From positions 29,428,787 through 29,492,786 of the forward strand of contig NC_034010.1 of assembly GCF_000346465.2 (NCBI RefSeq): a stretch of 64,000 nt of DNA, read 5' to 3'. The notes beneath the pieces are model-generated. The model had not been told where the DNA came from and did not search any database. It worked only from the letters and a program-made list of their open reading frames with translations. Positions 46,752 through 57,699 of this stretch are shown here, in pieces (within the stretch, counting starts at the first letter, position 1; each line of letters opens with the position of its first letter). The DNA comes from Prunus persica (Eukaryota; Streptophyta; Magnoliopsida; Rosales; Rosaceae). A program made the translations under genes and the position numbers.

Positions 46752-48934
46752 ATGAATATTTTCATAGCCATCTTCTCCTCCTTTCTCTTCTTCTTGTCAT
46801 TCTCATACCTTGCAAGCAGCAGCAGCAGCAGCTCCTCAGAAAATTGCTTGCAGGAGGATGTTTGCTTCAAGGGCGAGCCAAACATTAAATTCCCCTTCGG
46901 GATAACAAAAAGCCAGCCACAGTCATGTACTTATCCGGGGTTTGAACTATCCTGTGACATCACCAACCAAACAATCCTCAACTTCCCATATTCCGGAGAT
47001 TTCACTATCCAAGGCATAGACTATGCGGAACAACAAATATGGATCAACGATCCAAACAACTGCCTCCCGCAGCGAATTCTGACGCTCAACCTCTCGGGCT
47101 CTCCATTTCACGGCGTGACAAACGAAACCTTCACGTTCTTCAATTGCTCGCTGGATTATTTGAAGTACAAGCTCAACCCAATTGCTTGCCTCAGCGGTTC
47201 TACGTACACAGTTTTTGCTACCACTTCTACCAAGGTGATTGATTATTTGTCGTCTTCGCCCACATGCAATCGAACTGGTACCTTTGTTGTTCCGGTTGAT
47301 GTTCCGTTGTACGACGAGGTTATGTCGTCGGACCTGACTGATCATCTCCGGCTGACGTGGGACATGCCCGGGTGCGGCAGGTGCGCGGCGCGTGGTGGCC
47401 AGTGTGGGTTCAAGACCAATTCAAGTCACCAAGTTGTTTGCTCAAACCTTCCTCAACGAGGTAATATTAATATCATAACTTCAATATTACACGCTCCTAA
47501 TCTCCTAATCTCATGAATAAGTAGTTGAATTCATGTTTGGTGTTTCGAGTTATAGTTTTAGTGGTAAAACATTTATTCCCAACATCTACAGTTAGAGTTG
47601 GAGTCTTTGCTTTTGTGAATCTTATGAAATTTCATGTTGAGATTGATTCTCATGTTGAGATTGATTCACATGTTGTTTGATGGAATCATGGAACAGTAGT
47701 AAAATGATAAAAGAGTTGAATGGAAAGAATATAATGTTTGTAAGTAAGCATACAAATTTCTTTGAATTGACATTTAGGTGATATTTATGTACTAATTTAA
47801 TGGGACTAGTCAACAATATTAATCTGGTTTTAATTTACTAAGCAAACCAAATGCGCCCAAAGTTGATTTCTGGAGTAATTAGAGCATCTACAATCATGCT
47901 ATCTATTTTTTAGTTAAAATTGAACTCAAATCGTATAAAAGTTATTTTAGGAGCTCTCTATAAAATTTTAACTCAAATCGTACTCTCTAGTTTAGGAAGT
48001 CATAAATGCTATAACTCTTTTTTAATTGGTCCATCTTTAATATATATATATATATAAATTGTTAGCATTAATTAAATGTTTAAAATACTCATAAAATAAA
48101 GCATCATTAAATTATAGGGAGCCACTATGAGTTCTTTAACTTCTTTCTCTCTCCTCATGTTTAGGAGATCGTCCTCCTATTTTAAGAGATGGATAAGGAG
48201 CATTGTTGGAGTTATATTTTTCCAATTCCTATCTAAAATTTGTCTAAAGAGATGATTTAAGGAGCCCATTATGAATGCTCTTAGAGCTTTCAGTTCTTCC
48301 TCTGTTGAAGTGCGCTCAACGCTTTCCACACTGCAATCATGTTCCATCATATCATAGCTTTCGTTGTGGTTGACTTTTTTTGGGGTCAACACACTTTACC
48401 ACAGATGTCAATCATGGTTTAATCTTTCCATCAAGTACTTAATTTGGGCTTAAATATCGGTTCAACTTGCATGCACGCCACTAAACTCTGTTTTCACTTT
48501 GGAATCTAATGTAAATCCGAATTGCTAATTCAGGAATTCCAAGGAGCGCCCGGTATGCCATTACTGTGGGTGTTGGAGTGCCAGCAATCTTGTGCATTTT
48601 GGGGCTTTTATGTTGTGTATGTAGCAAGGTCAAGTCTTTCACAAGGGGACGCAGAACTCTGCCGGAATTTAATTCCATAGTGGCTCCACAGCCCACTGTC
48701 GTTATGGGCCTCGATAGGCCCAGGCTCGAGGCCTACCCGAAAATCATCCTTGGCGAAAGCCGGCGACTACCAAAGCCCGACGATAACACGTGCCCGATAT
48801 GCTTGTCGGAGTACCGGCCCAAGGAGACATTGAAGACCATACCCAAATGCCAACATTGCTTCCATGCTGACTGCATTGATGAATGGCTTCAAATGAATGC
48901 TACCTGCCCTATTTGTAGGAATTCTCCACCATGA
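46752..48934 (+). CDS. RING-H2 E3 ligase with GUB_WAK ectodomain (ATL21/22-like)
   Basis: Two exons (46752-47460, 48534-48934) join in frame to 369 aa. A hydrophobic signal peptide ([20 protein letters not shown]) leads into a Cys-rich GUB_WAK-type domain ([20 protein letters not shown]) and a WAK-associated end ([11 protein letters not shown]). A membrane span lies at about residues 246-266. The C-terminal RING-H2 finger has C323, C326, C342, H344, H347, C350, C361 and C364, the complete C3H2C3 set. The family is the ATL E3 ubiquitin ligases at membranes, subgroup ATL20-22; substrates are unknown. An upstream in-frame ATG at 46665 would bury the signal peptide, so I prefer 46752. A MITE sits in the intron. 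It is tail-to-tail with an LRK10L kinase that carries a related ectodomain. Confidence 0.9.
47882..48280. mobile_element. 399-bp Tourist-like MITE in the ATL intron
   Basis: Left end GAGCATCTACAATCATG and inverted right end GAGCATTCATAATGG, flanked on both sides by TTA (47879-47881 and 48281-48283). TTA target duplications and GAGCA-type ends fit PIF/Harbinger-derived MITEs. AT-rich, noncoding. Confidence 0.75.
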
Positions 48935-49497
48935 CACCAACCTCACAATGGATGTTTCATAGCATTTTTCTGCCAAATCTTGTGCCCTTTCTTTTTCCCT
49001 AAAATTGTACATAATTCTTTTTTTGTTTTTGTTTTTGTTTTGTGTGTGTGAATGCAAGTTGATTAAGAAAGTAATCAAATAAAAATAAAAGGAGCACCAA
49101 CTCTTTTTAAAATTAATATTGATTGTAACTTCGTTTTTATTTATCTTTAATAATTTTCAAATATACAAAATAAAGGACGTGATTGAGGTGCCGAAGACCA
49201 TAAGAAATTTTCAACTCAACAATTATCTTTTTCCTTAACAGAGACATTAAAAACAAAGATTAGTATTAGATGAATTCTTAATCATCAATAATTCACCAGA
49301 CCTGCGTAGTCTATGGTTCGTCGTCTGTTCTGTTCCCCTTGTTTTGTATCCTTTGTAGCCTCCTTTTTTATTTATTAATATATCCTTTCGTTTCGATTTG
49401 ATCCATACGCTGAGCTCAAGAAGGACGGAAAATTCTAAAACTGAACAAAAAAGTTAAAAGAGTGTTCCAACAACATAAGAAATACAATAATTCTCAT
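48935..49497. other. Convergent 3' ends of the ATL-like and LRK10L genes
   Basis: A 563-bp gap between two stop codons. It probably holds both 3' UTRs. No other feature is seen. Confidence 0.6.
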
Positions 49498-51633
49498 TTA
49501 ATTCGAAGTAGAGGCAAAAGGATTGGGAGGCATGATTAACTTGTCATCTTGTCTTTCCAACATTTGAACAACAATTTTCATGGAAGGACGGTCTAGTGGG
49601 TACCATTGGATGCACCAAAGACCCACAATTGCAAGCTTCCTTGCAATTTTAACATCTCCTTCGTCCTCAATATGGATCCGTAGGTCCTCCTGATCTTGTT
49701 CTAAAAGTTTATAGATCCATTTTGGGAAGTAGACTTGGCTCGTACTCGATTCGTTGTCCTCTGCAACTTTAAAATTCTTTCTTCCCCCAACTATTTCAAG
49801 CAACAGCGTTCCAAAACTATAGACATCCGACTTATGGGACACATTTCCAAAGTTTCCAGAGAAGACTTCGGGCGCAATGTAGCCCATGGTCCCCCTTGCT
49901 GTGGTCATGGATATTGCACTTTGATCCTTAGAGCACAACTTGGCTAGACCAAAATCACAAACTTTTGGGGTAAAATTCTGATCCAGCAAGACATTGTGGG
50001 GCTTGATGTCAAACTGGAGAATTTGCTGGTCACACCCTTGGTGAAGATATTCAATTCCTTTGGCTATACCTAAAGCAATATCTTGCAACTTATCCCAACC
50101 AAGGAAATTAGAGTTATCATTTCTGCTCATATGATCTGCTGCTGCTGCTGATGATGATATGAAATTTTGCAGTGAACCATTTGGTAAGAAATCATAGACA
50201 AGAGCTCGTATAAATCCGTCGGCGCAGAAGCCAACCAAGCGGACCACATTGACATGGTGGATTCGACCCATTGTTCCAACTTCATTGATGAAATCCTCCC
50301 CTGCTTTTTCATTTGAGTTGCTCAGGATTTTCACAGCAACAAGTAATTCAGAGGAAAGCTTTCCTTTGAACACTGTTCCATAGTCCCCTTGGCCCAACTT
50401 GTCCTTAAATTTGTTTGTCATCCTCTTAATATCAGCATAAGAGTATCTGCTTGGCTTGAGAGCTCTGTAATCATCCAGAAATCTTTCGATTCTCAGCTGG
50501 CTTTCCTTCTCTGTTTTGGTAGAGCTATAGACATAACAGATTACAATCCCTGTTACTATAGCAACCACTGAAAGTGCACAAATACCTACAAAAAATTAAT
50601 TAATTAGTGTCTTAATTGTCTCCTTCAGAGCACACATCCCCCAGCCCTCTCCAAAAAAGAAAAAAGAAAAAAGAAGCAAGACAGAAAAAGCAAAAAGCTT
50701 ACACATAACTTACCTAATATCCTTAACGTTGCCCTTGGACGTTTAGGACCTGTAAAAGTTGTTTACCATCGAAAGAATTAGTACTTATATATGTTGATTG
50801 ATCAATCCTGAATTATATATATATTTTTTCATGTTAGCTTAGCTAGATCATATGCATACCTTTGAGCACGTAACATTGAGTTTCAGTGTGATTTTTTTGT
50901 GTGGAATAAAATTCATCCTTGAATCTACATGCCTTGCCCAAATCTTCGCAACGTCGACAATCAGGTATGAACCAGAGCAGCTTCAGAATATTGGCCTGTT
51001 TGATGGTAAACAGATCTGGAACTGATGTGTAGTCAAGCACCTTGGTACAAGACTCCAGGGGCATTCTACTAATGGAACAATATCCACCAAGCATCGCATA
51101 ATAATTAGTCTGGTTATTAATATTTCCAAGGCAAGGGCTCAGTTTCGTCAGACAATCATAAGAAGTTCCGGACGATATATATGGTACAGATGATGGACAA
51201 CTGAATAAGGTATAATTAAAGTCTTCAAATTCAAAGGGAGAAGAAGATAAATTGAGGTAAAAAATCTGCCCCGGCGGGCAACCAATTTGGTAATGTATTT
51301 CAATTTCCTGAGTTGTGTAGTTAATCTTTTTAACCAAGACATGCTGCTTATCATGATTAGCTGAGGACGATGACGGCATGATCATCATCTCGAGCACAGT
51401 TTGGTTGTCATTGGTGCATGATAGATCAAAGCCCTTGTAACCACAATGGATTGGCTGCCTGTCTTTGAGTCGGAATGGGAATCGGATATGTCTGGTCCGT
51501 CGTGTTTACATCTTGTTTCTGCGCAATCTCCGAGGCCTACTACTGCGCCGGCACCATGTACCAGAACATGATGATCTACTTCTGCTACTATGAGTATGAG
51601 CAACCAGCATACGAAATATTTTATCAAAACCAT
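49498..51633 (-). CDS. LRK10L-type receptor-like kinase with apparent ectodomain frameshift
   Basis: Minus-strand exons 51633-50860, 50749-50714 (36 bp) and 50585-49498. The ATG at 51633 starts a signal peptide (MVLIKYFVCWLLILIVAEV) and the start of a GUB_WAK domain (CAETRCKHDGPDI). The conserved continuation RFPFRLKDRQ, then CGYKGFDLSC, is in another frame: two extra bases (or one missing) near 51485. Removing two makes the exon length fit the splice phase and would give 631 residues. The WAK-associated Cys motif, the membrane span (GICALSVVAIVTGIVICYVY) and the full kinase follow. Kinase motifs are GQGDYGTVFKG, VAVK, QFDIKPHN, DFGLAKL and GTMGYIAPE. The catalytic motif has Gln where relatives have His (HFDIKPHN). 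The kinase half is intact. The gene could be a recent pseudogene, or the shift could be an assembly error. Confidence 0.8.
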
Positions 51634-51996
51634 TTCTTTCTAGTAATTATGAGAAGAAGAAAAAAACTGATAATTGCATACGGGAGTTGTCTTGTCATCT
51701 GCTATGATCATTGGATTATAAATAAAGATGTAAATTGCTTTAATAAATTATAATACGTATATACCAGTAAGATCCATGGATCAGTACGTATACTACTGCT
51801 GCTTCCACGAACTTACCGATTGAAAATGGCTTCCCTGTGTTAATTAATTGTTAATCATGCATGATCACGATATGGCTGGACCTAGTTTTTGTCTCATCTC
51901 ATGCAGTTTTATTCCATAAATATATATATTTTTTCTTTGAAGGAGCTTATATTAAATTGGCCATGGCAGGCTCCCCACTACCATCCCCTCACCAAT

Positions 51997-54649
51997 ATGT
52001 CTAACCGAAGTCTCCATCTCCTGCTCCTCCTCGTCCTCCTTCTTCCTCTATTAATTCATTCACAAACGAATTCTGATTGCACCCTTTCTTGTGGTAATAT
52101 CAACATAAGCTCTCCATTTCGAATAAAAGGAGATCCTCCACACTGTGGCAACCAAACGTATGAGCTATCTTGTGAGACAAATACTACTAGTACATGTATG
52201 ACAATATTATACTTGTATTCAGGAAAGTATTACGTGCGGGCTATCCATTACAACAACTTCACCATCCGACTTGTGGATGCTGGTGTTGTTGATCAGAAGA
52301 AGAAGAAGAAAGACAACAAGTACTACTTCTCCAACCCAACTCACTCTTTAACCAGCTTCAACTTTAGTTATGGAGATCCTTATACCACTTTAGAAGGTAA
52401 CTACTACAATGGTTACAACCGAGAAGAAGATGAAGAATTCATAGTGCCTATAGTTTCTCTCAACTGTGCAAAACCAATGAACTTTTCTGGTTTTGTTGAA
52501 ACAGCTCCATGCTCCTCTTCTTCCAATATTTCCAATACTAGTAATTTAATAAGCATGTATTCTTATTTCATGGTTGGCATGAATGGCTTCATAAGTTCAC
52601 TGGATCTTGGGGAGACCTGCAAAATAACACAAATGGTTATGGCCTCAACTTCAAGATCAGATTCAGACGACTATTTGAGCTCATGTGAAGCCATATATAA
52701 TCTAATGGCGCAGGGCTTCCAACTCTCATGGGTTGAAGAACGATGGTGCTTACCAAATTGCGCAATATGTGTGGGTGACATCAACGACTGCTTGGGGCGG
52801 CATGGGAGACATCCAGGTACACCTATTCTATTTTCTTTCTGACAAACAAATAAATAGAAGGAGCCTGCAGTAAGATCAATCAACTTTTCTTTTTCTTCTA
52901 TTCAATATGCTAATATTGTTGTTTGTACTCTTTTGCAATGATGTAGAAGTTTGGTACAAGAAGGTCATAATGTCCATACTCATTAAATTAGGTAAGTGTC
53001 TCTCCTTCCTCCCAGATAAACCAGTTTCCATTATCATAAAACCTGAATTAGATCGAATATTTCTACATGACTTGTGTTGCAGAAAGACTTATCGCCCCTC
53101 TATATTCTTTCTTCAACCTTGAGCAGCGTGGCTTTATGAATTATTGGGAAAATTATCCATCTCGGCTTCTGCTCTGTTTAATCAGTTACCTCGGTAAGAG
53201 ACTATTTATATATTTACATATATGTATATTGTTTGTCTTGTTGATCGTTGAAACACAAAGTCATCATATGAGCCGATTTTGAAATATTCGATTTTACAAA
53301 CATGACCATATGGCCAAACAGGACTTTACCAAGCAGCAAAGTTTTTATTTGGCTATCCCTGTCTAGCTGGGTTACTGATATACAAATGGCGAAGGAGACA
53401 CTTGTCCATGTACGACAATATAGAAGAGTTTCTGCAGAGCAATTATAATCTCATGCCAATGAGGTATTCTTACTCGGACATCAAAAAAATGACCAAAGGT
53501 TTCAAGGATAAATTGGGTGAAGGAGGCTATGGCACTGTATACAAGGCAAAACTCCGTAGCGGTCATTTTGTAGCCGTCAAGATGTTGGGTAAGTCCAAAG
53601 CTAATGGCCAAGAATTTATCAACGAAGTTGCTACAATCGGAAGAATTCACCATGTTAACGTGGTACAACTTATTGGCTTTTCTGTTGATGGTTCAAAACG
53701 TGCTCTTATATATGATTTCATGCCCAACGGATCACTTGAAAAATATATATTTTCTCAATCAGGATCAGGAGTACTTATCTCCTTAAGTTATGAGAAAATG
53801 TTTCAAATAGCGCTCGGAGTGGCTCGTGGTATTGAATATCTCCATCAAGGATGTGACATGCAAATTTTGCACTTTGACATCAAGCCTCATAACATTCTTC
53901 TAGATGAGAATTTTACTCCCAAAGTTTCTGATTTTGGGTTAGCAAGGCTATGCCCATTAGAGAATAGCATTGTGTCTTTGACTGCAGCAAGAGGAACCAT
54001 AGGATACATAGCTCCCGAGTTATTTTATAAAAACATTGGAGGTGTTTCATACAAGGCTGATGTATATAGTTTTGGAATGTTATTGATGGAAACAGCTGGA
54101 AGAAGGAAGAATTTAAATGCAAGCATAGAGCATTCGAGTCAAATCTACTTTCCGACGTGGGTTTATGACCAATTGAGTGAAGGAAATGACATAAACATGG
54201 GAGATGCCACTGAGGAGGAAAATAAAATCATAAGGAAGATGATCATAGTAGCATTGTGGTGCATACAAATGAAGCCTAGCGAACGTCCTTCAATGGATAA
54301 AGTGGTAGAGATGCTTGGAGGAGAAATCGAGAGCCTCCAAATGCCTCCAAAACCCTTCTTATATCCACAAGAAACGCCATTAGAGAATGTTGGGGAGGGC
54401 ACTTCAAGTAATGCACCTGCATCAGAATCTACAGCAATCAATTTGATTGCAGGTGCAAATTCACAATTGAGTGAGTGTATGTCAAGGGAAGGGCAACTAG
54501 TTTGTTTTCTTATTTTCTTTCATAAGATTAAGAATGAGGTTTCTCTTTCTAAAACATGGACTTGTTTTGATCCGAATTCCACAGCCCAAAAGCCCAAAAT
54601 AGATGGGCCTAGGGTTACATTTGTTTTACATGCATCCACCCATCTATAA
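51997..54649 (+). CDS. LRK10L-type (rust-resistance Lr10-like) receptor kinase
   Basis: Four exons (51997-52816, 52947-52991, 53083-53193, 53322-54649) join in frame to 767 aa. A signal peptide ([18 protein letters not shown]) precedes a GUB_WAK-type ectodomain ([20 protein letters not shown]) and a WAK-associated Cys motif ([15 protein letters not shown]). Next come a membrane-proximal linker and span ([19 protein letters not shown]) and a Ser/Thr kinase: [12 protein letters not shown] near residue 391, K412, HFDIKPHN with D511, DFGLAR at 529 and GTIGYIAPE. The HFD in place of HRD marks a non-RD kinase, a class often linked to innate immunity. The C-terminal tail after the kinase is about 100 residues, longer than usual, and its end may be mispredicted. 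It is head-to-head with the frameshifted paralogue, ATGs 364 bp apart. Role as a defence receptor is inferred from the family. Confidence 0.9.
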
Positions 54650-55420
54650 TTGTCAAGACAAAATCGAGAGCAAAGTCGATCGATTCGTCACTAGATTGTG
54701 ATTCCTTGAAAAGGACACAAGCACTCATTCATCATGGCCAATTTTTGTCATCAAAAGCTGCCCTTCCGTGAAAAGGACACGTGATTGATGAATGCATGAT
54801 TTTTTTTTGCAAACAATTATTGATAGCGATTAACTACCACAAACCAAAATATAAGGAATTATATATGGAATCATTCTAACAATGACAATTTATATAAAAA
54901 TCTTTAAAGAACTTATTTGGAAAAAACAGTAATCAACTAGCTACTTGTTATTTTCTCATTACTTTTTCGTGTGTTATAATTCTTTTCATTTAAAAATATA
55001 GCATGAAGTTTTTGTAAAGTATTAAACTTCAAAGACTTTTTTTATAAAATATCATATAAAAATGGATCTATTTGTAAAAAGTTATTTAATTTATTAAATG
55101 TGAAAAAGATATTTGCTTACAACTTCTATCTTAAAAGATTGCCCTACTTCATTAAACAACACAACAATTATTTGGCGACCATTCGACCCAAAAAAAAAAA
55201 AAATTTAAATTATTTGGCGACCACCATGCTTTTGATTTTCACCAATAGCGATCTAGCCGTATAGATAGATGTGCCCATGTGTTGTGTTCCCCCCGCAAAG
55301 CTAAGATATTTTTTTCTTCTAACCCCTCTACACGGGAATTAATAATAGTTTTTATCCCTTACTAAATATTTAACTCTCCAAGCCCGACACAATAATCGGC
55401 AACAACACAAGGTACGAGGT
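54650..55420. other. Intergenic, no gene seen
   Basis: AT-rich DNA between the LRK10L stop and the PP2C promoter. No bounded repeat or RNA gene was identified. Confidence 0.6.
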
Positions 55421-55426
55421 CCAACT

Positions 55427-55436
55427 CCGACACGTG
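55427..55436 (+). promoter_or_regulatory. ABRE/G-box 1 upstream of the PP2C
   Basis: The palindromic core CACGTG (55431-55436) in CCGACACGTGTCG, 430 bp before the PP2C ATG. ACGT-core boxes of this type bind ABF/AREB bZIP factors. Confidence 0.55.
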
Positions 55437-55626
55437 TCGCCACATTTTTCACAAGTCAACATTCTTGTCAGAGAACCGAAACATACTGTGGAAAAGTAAA
55501 AGAGCAACTCACCACCGCATTGCCTGACGAACCGCCACGTACTCATTTCTAGAGGAGACCGCAAGTGAGCCCCCACCTGCACAAAAATCTTCCACCAATC
55601 CGAATCAATACCCAAACATACTTCGC

Positions 55627-55637
55627 TCCACGTGTCC
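55627..55637 (+). promoter_or_regulatory. ABRE/G-box 2 upstream of the PP2C
   Basis: CACGTG (55629-55634) in TCCACGTGTCC, about 200 bp downstream of the first box. More CACGT half sites follow at about 55655-55700. Confidence 0.55.
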
Positions 55638-55864
55638 GGGACCGCATCTTCACCGTCCACGTCTCTCTCTATCAAAATCCAAGTCAGTGGTCTCTGTAAC
55701 CACGTCTGGCGCGCATCCAACGGCAAAAAACATTTCAACGGCTGAGATGCGAAGCTTGCTTACGTCTCCTTCATTACTAGAAGGTCGCTTGTCGCTCAGC
55801 TCTTCGGTGCATATCTGAGGCAGAGAGGCTGGAGGGAGGTTGAAGAAGAAGAAGCCTTCACTTG

Positions 55865-57694
55865 ATGTTAGAGTCGGGCGGCGAGATGAGACGACAGAGC
55901 TTCGTCATCGAAACCAAGAACGGCAGCAGAAAGCGACTCAAAGTACGGCGACTGAAGTACACGTGTCAAACGAAGGTCGAGGTGGAGATCACCGGCGGCC
56001 ACAAGGAATACGGCTCTTCGGAGTTGAAGAGAGAACAGAAAGATGTTGGTGTTCCGGTTAAGGTTTTGTCTGTGTCATTTTCGTCTACAGAAAACGACAT
56101 CGTCTTGTCGAGTAGTTCCGGTTCCGGATCAGACGAGAGACGGAAAACGAGTGGTGGTGAGAGTTTGGAAAGGTTGGGAAGGGGTACGTACGGCGTCGTT
56201 TCGGTGCAGGGGAGGAGGAAGGTGATGGAAGATGCAGTAAGAGCGGAGGTAGGGTTTGCGGTGAACGGATCACGTGGGAAGTTTGACTTCTTTGGGGTGT
56301 ATGACGGGCACGGTGGGGCTGACGTGGCGAGGGCTTGCAGAGATAGGATGCATGAGGTGGTGGCGGAGGCAGTGGAACTGGAACGGATTAATAACAGTAG
56401 TAATAATAATAATAAGAAAGATCCGGTGGATTGGGATTGGGAGAGGGTGATGGAGGGGTGTTTTGGTAAAATGGATGAGGAGGTGAGCGGGATTGCGGCG
56501 GCCAGGACGGTTGGGGCTACGGCGGTGGTGGCGGTGGTGACGGAGGATCAGGTGGTGGTGGGGAATTGCGGTGATTGTAGGGCTGTTTTGTCGAGAGGTG
56601 GTGTTGCCTTGGCCTTGTCTAGTGACCATAAGGTAACCGTTACTCCTTCCGTCGTTTTGTAGTTTAATTTCTATCTTTGTAATTTGTTCTTTTTGACAAA
56701 AGTAATTTGTTCATATTAATGTATAAGTAAAGTAGTTAAAATTTATTGAATCTTCATTAACGCATGAACGGAATTTATACCTAACGTAATGTCTCTTACC
56801 ACGATATGATTCTGCAGCTCATCTCAATTGATTTGGAGTGTTTAATTACAAATTAAGCTAGCTGGTTGATGAAGGGAAATATTAATTGTATATTGACACA
56901 CACAGAAATTCATGAGGAAAATACAGAAAATATTGTGTATGGTTAAATTGAATTTAAGTCCTATATACATACATAAAGGCATTTGAGGCCAAAAGATATA
57001 TGTTGAAGAAAATTTTAGAAGGACAAGTGTTTGTCTCCCTATAGTGTTCGATGATCTGAAGCCATTTGGCTCTCGTATGTGGCAATGCAGCTAGCTAGCT
57101 AGCAAGAATATACTTGAGGAGTGTCATATATATATATAGATGAGCGCGCAAGAGAATTAACTTTGTTATACTAATAAGTATATAATATATGTATAGCCTG
57201 ACAGAGTGGATGAGTTGAAGAGAATTGAAGCTGCGGGTGGAAAAGTCATCAATTGGAATGGAAACCGTGTTCTCGGGGTGCTTGCCACTTCCAGATCCAT
57301 TGGTAAGTATATATATAATTTGGGTACGCATTTGAAATTAATTGTACCCTTTTACTGATTTAATGATATATATTGAAATGGTGCAGGTGACAAATACATG
57401 AGACCATATGTGATATCAAAACCAGAGGTGACGGTGACAAAACGAACTGAGGAGGATGAATTCCTCATCCTTGCCAGTGATGGGCTGTGGGATGTTATAT
57501 CGAACGAGGTGGCGTGTAGGGTTGTGAACAAGTGCCTTGATGGAAAAATAAGGAGAATTTCCATACATGGGGAGGATCATGTCCAAAGTCACACTACGTC
57601 TGAGGCAGCAGCTGTCTTGGCTGATCTAGCTATGGCTCGGGGAAGCAAAGATAACATCAGTGTGATTGTTGTCGCCCTATCAAAAACGAGCTAG
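55865..57694 (+). CDS. Protein phosphatase 2C, clade-A-like (ABA co-receptor type)
   Basis: Three exons (55865-56632, 57197-57302, 57387-57694) join in frame to 393 aa. A basic, low-complexity N-terminus of about 105 residues precedes the PP2C catalytic domain. Metal-site motifs are [10 protein letters not shown] (121-123), YDGHGG (147-151), ASDGLWDV (about 323) and [11 protein letters not shown]276 in [14 protein letters not shown] matches the lock tryptophan that clade A phosphatases insert into ABA-bound PYR/PYL receptors, which supports clade A. These enzymes dephosphorylate SnRK2 kinases and so repress ABA signalling. The usual GDSRAV reads GDCRAV here. A short Asn-rich insert (NNSSNNNN) lies at 176-184. 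Upstream ABREs fit the known ABA feedback induction of this clade. The exact orthologue (AHG1, HAI or another) is not settled. Confidence 0.85.
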
Positions 57695-57699
57695 CGCTA

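Noticed and set aside
55370..55738. 122-residue minus-strand open frame upstream of the PP2C
   Set aside because: It overlaps the ABRE-bearing promoter region and shows no recognisable domain; probably a chance frame in GC-richer promoter DNA.
56270..56629. 119-residue His/Ile/Pro-rich minus-strand frame
   Set aside because: Shadow of PP2C exon 1, which carries all catalytic motifs on the plus strand.
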